Positions 6,930 to 12,959 of a stretch of DNA of 12,959 nucleotides are shown one piece after another. The position numbers were made by a program, and so were the translations under genes. Location: positions 1 through 12,959 of the forward strand of contig JADGKB010000204.1 of NCBI GenBank assembly GCA_027604185.1, written 5' to 3'. The notes below the pieces were generated by a model. It was given only the letters and a program-made list of their open reading frames with translations. It had not been told where the DNA came from and did not search any database. Each line of letters begins with the position of its first letter. The first letter of the stretch is position 1. The DNA comes from Boothiomyces macroporosus (lineage: Eukaryota > Chytridiomycota > Chytridiomycetes > Rhizophydiales > Terramycetaceae).

Positions 6930-7325
6930 CTAACGTATTCTAGCAAATAAACCGACGGTCGTTTTATTGTTTTTGAGCATTTTTGGCAGTCACTTTATTT
7001 AAAGGTCATTATATTTCAATGGTCGCTTTATTTATCCATTCAGCACCTCAATCTTGGACTATAACGATTTCATTCTCCTCTAGCTCATTTTCGTTGAGTA
7101 GTGCGGATTGTTCTGACTGTAAAAGGTCTCAAGAAAACCATGTACTCTTAAATGCAGATCCATTCACATCGTGCTTGTAGATTTACTGCTCAAAGGTGGT
7201 TATTTTATTTATAGGTCGCTATAAAAAGATGGTCGTTTTATTAAAAGGTCGTTATATTTCAATGGTCGTTTTATTTCAAGGTTGGTTTATTTTAGATAGT
7301 TGGTTTATTTGCGAGAAGACGTTAG
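6930..7325. mobile_element. 396-bp MITE-like element with TIRs and TA duplications
   Basis: The left end CTAACGTATTCTAGCAAATA (then AACC) and the reverse complement of the right end match at 22 of 24 positions. Both sides are flanked by TA (6928-6929 and 7326-7327), the target-site duplication of Tc1/mariner, pogo and related elements. Inside both ends lie degenerate direct repeats of about 16 bp with the core GGTCGTTTTATTTCAA (about ten copies at 6957-7032 and 7196-7310). The middle (7035-7190) has no intact frame; on the minus strand it is acidic (LNENELEENEIVIVQD), which might be the tail of a pogo/CENP-B-type transposase. It is non-autonomous as it stands. Confidence 0.75.
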
Positions 7326-7496
7326 TATATATACGTATTTCCATGCTAAACACTTCGACAAAACTACTCCTACATTCTCTAAGGTAAGCTGTGGGCTTGT
7401 TCCTAAAGAATTGAATGGCCCATTTTACTTGAACTGAGTTGAAGCGGCCAACTCTGACTGACTCTAATTTCACCATCATTGGCGTATCGATTGACC

Positions 7497-7504
7497 CATC
7501 TGCT
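7497..7504. repeat. Left target-site duplication of the second hAT element
   Basis: CATCTGCT directly precedes the left terminus (TAGAGCTCCT). The identical 8-mer follows the right terminus at 9793-9800. Eight-base duplications are the hallmark of hAT insertion. Confidence 0.93.
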
Positions 7505-7514
7505 TAGAGCTCCT

Positions 7515-7600
7515 ACGAACTCGAACGAACGCGAACTCAGGCCTGTTCGAGTTCGAGTTCGAGTTTGTTCGCAGTGTTCGTCGAACTGATCGAACCTTTT
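7515..7600. repeat. Left subterminal GTTCG/CGAAC repeats
   Basis: CGAAC and GTTCG units are packed here, including three consecutive TTCGAG units (about 7546-7563) and an inverted pair GAACTCGAAC / GTTCGAGTTC that could form a hairpin around AGGCCT (7539-7544). Clustered subterminal repeats are usual hAT transposase-binding sites. They are of a different sequence class from the G-rich repeats of the first hAT element, so the two elements belong to different families. Confidence 0.7.
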
Positions 7601-7666
7601 AATGAAAGTGGTAGATATGATGTTCTATAGGCCTCGCTTCCATTATTCTTCCAACATCAGAAAAAA

Positions 7667-9685
7667 ATGCGAATTCTAGAAAGTGAATCAGAACTAGAGG
7701 AATTAGTGTCGGAAATAGAAGACCGGATGCCGATCGATGCTGAAATTAATGCAGCTCCTGCAATAGAAGATGTGGAAGTTCTACGTGCAAATGCAGTGTC
7801 AGATGCTTGGCTATGTTTTGATAAAGATAAGAAGTACAAAAAAAATGGCGTTGATGTTGTCAAATGTAATCAACCAAGCTGCGGTAAGGAATTAGTCCTC
7901 AATCCTTCAACCGCCTCTAACTTGGCTCGTCATGTTGGAAAGGTTCATTCCATACTTTTACCAAAAAAGAAAAAGAGTTAAAAAATTGAAGCAAATGAAT
8001 ATATCCTTCTCAGGCAAAGGAGAAGTTATTCCTCATTTTTCTCAAAGAGCATTCCTCCAGTACTTAACCACGTTGTTTGTTGTTGAAGATCTTCCATTTT
8101 TGCTGGTAGAATCCCCATCATTTAGAAGGTTCATTCGGCTAATGCGTTCAGAGGTTCAGGTTGTAAAGGCTGATGCATTGAAAAATTAAATTATGGACAG
8201 ATTCAACAAAATGAAGATTGAAATGAAAACCTTCTTCTCTTCCATTGATTCCCGTATATCATTTACTACAGATATTTGGACTTCGCCAAACGACTTGGCG
8301 TTTATGGCTATAACCGCCCATTGGATATCTCCCGATTTTGTAATTCATAGCATGTTGATGGACTTTGTTCAATTATTAGACAGTCATTCTGGAGTAAATA
8401 TCGAAAAGGCATTCTCTCAATCATTGAAAGATTTTGGAGTATTTGATAAAAAATTGGCAATTACATTAGATAATGCTTCCTGCAATGACAGTTTCATAGC
8501 TGCACTAATGGAAACAGACCCATCATTCGACAAGGAGCATCATATCCGCTGTTTTGGACATATTTTGAATCTTAGTGCCCAAGATGCCTTGGGATTAGTG
8601 CAAGAAGAACTTTCTGGTATTCGGGACTATATTAAGGCATCATTCATAAACCGAAAAGATTACAGCAATTGAAGGATGACTTTGAAGAAGCAGGAGGGAA
8701 GAAATTCGTCAAGCCAAAGTTGGACGTGAAGACACGATGGAATTCAACAGCTGAAATGATAATTAGGGCGATTCGGCTCAAAGACGGACTAAGCACTACG
8801 ATGGACTCAATGTTCCACGAAGCCGCAGCGAGGAAGAAACGCAGAGGCAAATATGGAGGTATTATTGATAATGGGGATGAAACATTCGTTCAAGTCAGCG
8901 AAGAACATTGGATGAACTTTGCTGATAATCTTGAAATTTTGGAGCCGTTCAAGAGTAGCACCGAGATGGTGTCTGGAGATAGCTATCCTTCTTTGAATAT
9001 GGTTGTACCTGTTTATGTAGCTATTTTGGACCATCTGGAGAAATTATCGTCTAGTAGTAGTGATTCTTCGATTTATAGCGAATCAAACTTTAAGGTTGAT
9101 GCGTCAAAAGCTGCGCTCATGAAGTTAAACAAGTACTACGACGTTTCTTCGGAACTTTGTACAATCGCGACAGTTTTGGATCCGAGACTTAAATTGGAAT
9201 TCTACAAGGCTGACAAAAATCCTTCAGCGGACAATCATGAAGAAATTCGATCTTACGTGAAGAGTTTCTACTTCCGAGATTACGCTCCTTCAAAATGTGA
9301 TGAGCCACGAAACCCATCCCCCACAAAACCAAGTATACTCAAAAAGTTTTACAAGAAATCCACCACCGCTGAAAAATCAGAAATTGAAGTTTACCTTTCT
9401 GAGCCAGTGGAGGAGGACCATCCAAATTTTAAAGTCTTGGACTATTGGAAACTCCATTCTGCCCGTTTCCCAAACTTGTCCAGAATGGCAAGAGATTATT
9501 TGGCTGTTCCTGGAACTTCTACTCCATCTGAAAGAGCATTCAGTGGAGGGAGACAATTGATTACTGATTTTCGCTGTAGCCTAGCCGGTGAGACCATTAC
9601 AGCTTGTATGTTGCTCAAAACCTGGTTACAGCAGTGGGATGATGTTATTCAACCTCGGCTAGGAACTATTACTCAAAATTTATAA
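7667..9685 (+). pseudogene. hAT transposase with BED finger, lightly damaged
   Basis: Domains in order: an acidic N-terminus (ATG 7667, ESESELEELVSEIEDRM), a BED zinc finger (KCNQPSCGKE then ARHVGKVH, about 7860-7950), a linker, then the first catalytic Asp in TTDIWTSPND and the second in ITLDNASCND. These are followed by IRCFGHILNLSA, the RW motif DVKTRWNST, and the dimerisation domain (YWKLHSARFP, STPSERAFSGGRQ), with the stop at 9685. Three lesions are visible. There is a frame change in the A-rich run at about 7962-7980, an in-frame TAA at 8187-8189 just before IMDRFNKM, and a frame change near 8650 between FINRK and RLQQLKDD. All else is intact, so this copy is much younger than the first hAT remnant. 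Confidence 0.9.
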
Positions 9686-9696
9686 TAAATATCTTC

Positions 9697-9792
9697 GAAC
9701 CTTTCGAACTTTTCGAACGAACCAAAATCTATGTTCGGGTTCGACGTTCGTTCGAAATTAAAACGAACTCGTTCGAGTTCGTAGGAGCCCTA
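9697..9792. repeat. Right subterminal TTCGAA/GTTCG repeats and terminus
   Basis: TTCGAAC occurs at regular 9-10 bp steps (9697, 9706, 9715), then GTTCGGGTTCGACGTTCGTT and CGAACTCGTTCGAGTTCGTA lead into the terminus GGAGCCCTA. This mirrors the left side and supports a single intact element. Confidence 0.75.
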
Positions 9793-9800
9793 CATCTGCT
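9793..9800. repeat. Right target-site duplication of the second hAT element
   Basis: CATCTGCT, identical to 7497-7504. The pre-insertion site reads ATTGACC-CATCTGCT-TGTAGTCG. Confidence 0.93.
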
Positions 9801-9822
9801 TGTAGTCGAAGCACTCTTTCTG

Positions 9823-9830
9823 TATATTTT
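9823..9830 (+). promoter_or_regulatory. Possible TATA box of the HTH/EEP gene
   Basis: TATATTTT lies 44 bp before ATG 9867 and only 22 bp inside the hAT target duplication. If correct, the hAT insertion kept the core promoter but separated it from everything further upstream. Confidence 0.35.
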
Positions 9831-9866
9831 GAACCAACGCCGCAAATACCTTTTTTACTTTTTCAA

Positions 9867-11192
9867 ATGAATGATCTAATGAATCAATATTTGCTTAAAC
9901 TATTCGATACTTTTGATTTTCCAATTGTAACTGGCGATCAAGCCAGAGAAGCTATTAAACATTTAAAGGAGAATAATAGGGTAAATTATAAAACAATGGC
10001 GTCAGAAGTAGGTTATTCAGCAAGTCATTTTTCTAATTGGAAGAACAATCCACAATCAAAAATGCCAGACATACAAAACAAAATAATTCAATGGCTCAAC
10101 TTACCTTATCAGGAAGAATTGAATAGGATTGTAACAAATGAAATACTTGCTGATTTGGGCAAACAACGCCAAGTAGAAGTAACCCAGACAACCGCTAAGA
10201 ATACTTCGGCCAAGAAGCCTGCAACAAAGAACAGTAGGAATGATGTAGAGCAACCAAAGAAGATTCACCAAGTTGAATCACCAAAACAAATGGGAAACCC
10301 AAAATCTCCAACTAATTCAACTGCAGACATTTTAAATGAAGAATCTAAACCAAAAGTGAATTATACTGTTAAACCAAATCTTAAGCCAGAGTCTCCAAAC
10401 CAATTTTCTGGCAAACAATTTTCATATCAAAATTCTATTCAATATGATAGGGAGAAAAGAGTGTCAAAGACAAATACTCGTAATTCTTTTGCAAGTTTCA
10501 ATGTTGACTACACAAAAAGACTTACAGACCCAAATACGAATAATAGTATTAGAAATAATTACGTTTTTAAAGCAGGTGAAGTTTCAAGAATCATATCTAA
10601 GGATTTTAAAGTACCTTCCATATTTTCTGTGGTTGAACTATCTGGAGGCAAGAAATTTGAAAATGCATTGATAGATGAATTCAAATCAAAAGGAGTTTTT
10701 TCATACCACTATCGTATACAGTATGACTCTAAAGAATATTATGCACAAATTTTTACTGGCTGGAATATAAACAATTACAAATACGTAACCTCTGTGCCTA
10801 CTAAAAAAAAGAGGTATATGGCAACAATACTTTACGATATTAATCAAAAAGAAAATATCATACATTTTTCAGCTCACTTTCCACGCATTAAAGAAACTTG
10901 GGAAAGTATGGCCAGTGATATATTAAATGTTTGGGAACTTTCCACTACTAAACATGAATGTTCACGGATTTCAATTGCTGGAGATTTTAACAAAGAACCA
11001 CAAGAAGTTCTTCAAGCCTTTCCAGAAATGACTGCAATGCTCTGTGATAATTCTAGGAAAACTACGACCGGTGATAATTCATTTGACAACATTTTAGTAG
11101 AAAATGACTATTATAGAATTTCCGATTCATCTATATTGGAAGGAGTTGCTTTTACCCATTATCCAATTTTTGCTGAAATTACAGAAAAGTAG
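9867..11192 (+). CDS. HTH-like plus endonuclease/exonuclease/phosphatase (EEP) domain protein
   Basis: 441 residues, intronless. Residues about 24-78 look like a helix-turn-helix: AREAIKHLKENN, then YKTMASEVGYSASHFSNWKN with the usual A..VGyS...S.W spacing. Residues 100-200 are a Lys/Ser/Asn/Pro-rich linker with basic clusters (AKKPATK). The EEP fold follows with its motifs in order: N212 in ASFNVDY, E257 in FSVVEL, the HFSAHFPRI strand at 333-341, GDFN at 372-375, D407 in DNILVEN, and H431 in THYPIFAEI. The usual SDH is FTH here, so the Asp that pairs with the catalytic His is missing. EEP enzymes hydrolyse phosphodiester or phosphomonoester bonds (DNases, AP endonucleases, LINE endonucleases, phosphatases). 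An HTH fused to EEP suggests a DNA-directed nuclease, or a transposon-derived gene; no reverse transcriptase follows. The hAT element sits just upstream. Confidence 0.72.
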   Translation: MNDLMNQYLLKLFDTFDFPIVTGDQAREAIKHLKENNRVNYKTMASEVGYSASHFSNWKNNPQSKMPDIQNKIIQWLNLPYQEELNRIVTNEILADLGKQRQVEVTQTTAKNTSAKKPATKNSRNDVEQPKKIHQVESPKQMGNPKSPTNSTADILNEESKPKVNYTVKPNLKPESPNQFSGKQFSYQNSIQYDREKRVSKTNTRNSFASFNVDYTKRLTDPNTNNSIRNNYVFKAGEVSRIISKDFKVPSIFSVVELSGGKKFENALIDEFKSKGVFSYHYRIQYDSKEYYAQIFTGWNINNYKYVTSVPTKKKRYMATILYDINQKENIIHFSAHFPRIKETWESMASDILNVWELSTTKHECSRISIAGDFNKEPQEVLQAFPEMTAMLCDNSRKTTTGDNSFDNILVENDYYRISDSSILEGVAFTHYPIFAEITEK

Positions 11193-11284
11193 TGTTGTTG
11201 TTATACGGTACGCAACACTCTAAATTCCTGCGCCTGGATTTTTAGGGGAGTAAAATTTGTGTGTAAAAATGCAATCTGAAGAGG

Positions 11285-11884
11285 ATGATATCATATAAAT
11301 TACAAATGGTTAAAGAAGCATATGATAGTTATGTTGAACAATCAAGGGGGAAGGATAAAGTAATTCCTCCGACAAAAGTTGATTTAGCAAGGCGAGTCAA
11401 GACTCTTATTGACTATAAAAGAAAAGAAGAATTGGAAAGTCTTAGAAAGAGTGGTTGTGATGAAGATTATGCCGATAAAGAGCAACTGCTAACAGAATTG
11501 ATTGAAATGATTGATAATCTGGAGGTTACCAGGAAGGAAAAAAAGGCAAAGGAAATTAAGCTTGATATTGAGGGTGGAAAGATTAGAGAAGCTGCAATTC
11601 TTAATCTCAATTGTTCGCCACCTTCTACCCCAACCCCATCCTCTGCTAAATCTGTTAATCAAAGAAAATCAAACTTGCACATGCAAATGTTGGAACTTGA
11701 CAGACAGTCACTAAAATTACAATCACAGCAACATGAAGAGGATATAAAAATACGAAAAGAAGAATTGGAGGTAAGAGGATGGAGGCCGAGAAATATGATA
11801 CAAATCCTTGGCGATACCCAAAAAAGTATGTTGGAGTATCTTCAGAAAGTAAGTGGTAAAGCCATTCATTTATTGCATCTTTGA
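11285..11884 (+). CDS. Harbinger-associated coiled-coil accessory protein (probable)
   Basis: 199 residues. It has a charged helical N-terminal part (MVKEAYDSYVEQSRGK, LARRVKTLIDYKRKEELESL), a Pro/Ser/Thr break (SPPSTPTPSSA), and a long Gln/Glu/Lys helix (MLELDRQSLKLQSQQHEE) ending in MIQILGDTQKSMLEYLQKV. This layout is like the Myb/trihelix-type second protein of PIF/Harbinger elements, which binds DNA and helps the transposase. However, the Trp-rich Myb repeats are not seen, so the DNA-binding part may be missing. An ATG at 11269 opens MQSEEDDII and stops after nine codons in a neighbouring frame, which may be the true N-terminus separated by a one-base change. Its 3' end overlaps the convergent transposase by 15 bp. 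Confidence 0.45.
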   Translation: MISYKLQMVKEAYDSYVEQSRGKDKVIPPTKVDLARRVKTLIDYKRKEELESLRKSGCDEDYADKEQLLTELIEMIDNLEVTRKEKKAKEIKLDIEGGKIREAAILNLNCSPPSTPTPSSAKSVNQRKSNLHMQMLELDRQSLKLQSQQHEEDIKIRKEELEVRGWRPRNMIQILGDTQKSMLEYLQKVSGKAIHLLHL

Positions 11885-12913
11885 TGTAACTGTAAACAAG
11901 TATTCTGCAGCAGTAGGCGGCTGGCAAGAAAACGCAGAAGAACAAACATTCCCTCTGTAACAGGTGAGAAGATTTTGAAGCAATACGGCAACGATATAGT
12001 ATTTTCCAATTGGTTGAAGATAAATCTTGAGATTTTTTTTGAAATCAACAAAACTCCAATTGCTAACTACACCACCAAAACACCATTCTACTGAAACTCT
12101 TACACTACTCATCCTTTTGTTGAAAAGTTGCTGTTGATCATTCAGTTGAGTTCCTTTAAATGGTGCAACTATATTCTTCCTCATTCCATATGCAGGATCA
12201 CCATATATTACGTATGTCTTTCCATCGACTTGTAGCGATTCCTGAAGAATTGGCAATAGATTGCTCTCTACCAGCATCCTAACATCATGTCTTTGACCCT
12301 CATAAGGACCACTAAAATGCGTAATTATTCCATCTGGAGTGTTTACTGACTGGAATTTTAATCCGTGAGTACTTTTGTGTCCATTGTAAGTTGATTTCTG
12401 ATATTTCGTTGGTCTGCATATTGGTCTAAGTGTCCCATCAATGAACCCAATACAGCAGTCAATTGGACTCCCTCTATTGAAAATTGCCTTGCTGAATTCT
12501 TGTAATTTCTCACTAGTTAATCTGCGAACATCCCAAACCAGCAGTTCCTGAAATTTATACATATGTTCAATCATATAATTGATTATCCTGGACAGTTTGT
12601 GTGAAGATATTCCAAAAAAATGCTGCAGATCAATAAGCCTACATGGGTAAGCAAATCTCTTTAATAAAATACAAAGTGCTGTGAAACTATCTACCACAGC
12701 TCCATTGTCCAATATAACTTTTGGGGGAATCTTCAACAACAAAACCAATTCAACTATTTCTGCTTTGGTGAATCGGAAGTGTTGAGGATAACTGTCTTCT
12801 CCAAAACCATCTGGAGTCCACTCAACTAGAGTTGGTGATTCATCATAATCTTTCTCTAGAAGAGATAAGAGTAGAAGTCTACGCGACTTGATTCTTCGAA
12901 TAAAGTGTTTCAT
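11870..12913 (-). CDS. PIF/Harbinger DDE transposase
   Basis: 347 residues from ATG 12913; the frame stays open to the window edge, so an upstream extension or exon is possible. The N-terminal part is helical, with a helix-turn-helix-like segment (LIDLQHFFGISSHKLSRIIN). The DDE domain (DDE_Tnp_4 type) shows D159 in CIGFIDGTLRPI, the conserved GLKFQSVNTPDGII and PYEGQRHDVRML, D239 in VIYGDPAYG, and E276 in VSVEWCFG. These are the three catalytic acids of PIF/Harbinger enzymes, which cut and paste DNA into TA-rich 3-bp targets. No stop or frameshift is seen in the core, so the enzyme could be active. The far C-terminus (CYRGNVCSSAFSCQPPTA) looks unlike the family. The right end of the element lies beyond the window. 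No left terminal repeat was recognised between 11193 and 11284. Confidence 0.88.
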   Translation of the reverse strand: MKHFIRRIKSRRLLLLSLLEKDYDESPTLVEWTPDGFGEDSYPQHFRFTKAEIVELVLLLKIPPKVILDNGAVVDSFTALCILLKRFAYPCRLIDLQHFFGISSHKLSRIINYMIEHMYKFQELLVWDVRRLTSEKLQEFSKAIFNRGSPIDCCIGFIDGTLRPICRPTKYQKSTYNGHKSTHGLKFQSVNTPDGIITHFSGPYEGQRHDVRMLVESNLLPILQESLQVDGKTYVIYGDPAYGMRKNIVAPFKGTQLNDQQQLFNKRMSSVRVSVEWCFGGVVSNWSFVDFKKNLKIYLQPIGKYYIVAVLLQNLLTCYRGNVCSSAFSCQPPTAAEYLFTVTSKMQ

Positions 12914-12959
12914 GATAAGAAAAATTTGAAGTTGCAACTGTACAAGCAAAAGCCACAAA

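Larger units (their letters stand above)
7505..9792 (+). mobile_element. Complete hAT element (2288 bp) with intact ends
   Basis: The left end TAGAGCTCCTACGAACTCGA and the reverse complement of the right end TAGGGCTCCTACGAACTCGA differ at one position in 20 and continue to match for a few bases (ACGA). A perfect 8-bp duplication flanks them. The single transposase frame inside is broken, so the copy is non-autonomous, but its ends could still be recognised by a related transposase. It is inserted between sequence that probably belonged to the upstream region of the HTH/EEP gene and that gene's start (ATG 9867). Confidence 0.93.

Noticed and set aside
7276..7479. Minus-strand 67-codon frame across the MITE right end
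   Set aside because: It crosses the element boundary and reads the terminal repeat; no homology-like features.
9867..11192. EEP protein as effector of the CD-NTase/SLATT system
   Set aside because: It lies more than 7 kb away with unrelated genes and transposons between, so nothing in the sequence links them.

Overview
The window looks like nuclear DNA of a filamentous fungus. It is AT-rich and packed with eukaryotic DNA transposons (two BED-finger hAT elements, a PIF/Harbinger element and a MITE-like element). Between them lie short, mostly intronless genes. The transposon mix and the presence of a small secreted Cys-rich protein would fit an arbuscular mycorrhizal fungus (Glomeromycotina, Rhizophagus-like). 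That species-level guess is inference; the fungal/eukaryotic assignment rests on the transposons.

Left region (1-2225). The start of an acidic minus-strand protein runs off the left edge. Next come a broken minus-strand gene of unknown function (157-665) and then the most interesting pair of the window. This pair is a minus-strand nucleotidyltransferase with the CD-NTase/OAS signature (760-1620) and, head to head with it, a plus-strand two-transmembrane protein of the SLATT type (1608-2225). In bacteria CD-NTases make cyclic-nucleotide alarms, and SLATT proteins are predicted membrane effectors of the same conflict systems (CBASS-like). Here the two open frames overlap by 13 bp at their start codons. 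This suggests a eukaryotic, possibly horizontally acquired, two-gene immune or cell-death module.

Middle region (2226-7500). A degenerate hAT element (to 4295) follows directly after the SLATT gene. Its right end is G-rich with a G-quadruplex-type run. A solitary end of a second, TA-inserting element lies at 4420-4484. About 900 bp without a convincing gene follows. Then comes a divergent pair: a 55-residue secreted Cys-rich protein on the minus strand (5390-5557) and a thioredoxin-like protein on the plus strand (5915-6603). They share a promoter built from a 52-bp tandem repeat, each copy carrying a CCAAT box, with a TATA box close to each start codon. The thioredoxin-like gene has a 23-nt interruption exactly at its active-site Trp codon. 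A 396-bp MITE-like element (6930-7325) with TA duplications follows.

Right region (7497-12959). A complete but coding-defective hAT element (7505-9792) has matching terminal inverted repeats and a perfect 8-bp target duplication. It sits 67 bp upstream of a 441-residue protein with an N-terminal helix-turn-helix-like segment and a C-terminal endonuclease/exonuclease/phosphatase fold (9867-11192). The window closes with a Harbinger-type pair: a coiled-coil accessory protein (11285-11884, plus) converging on a DDE transposase (11870-12913, minus).

No tRNA, rRNA, CRISPR array or bacterial operon structure was seen.
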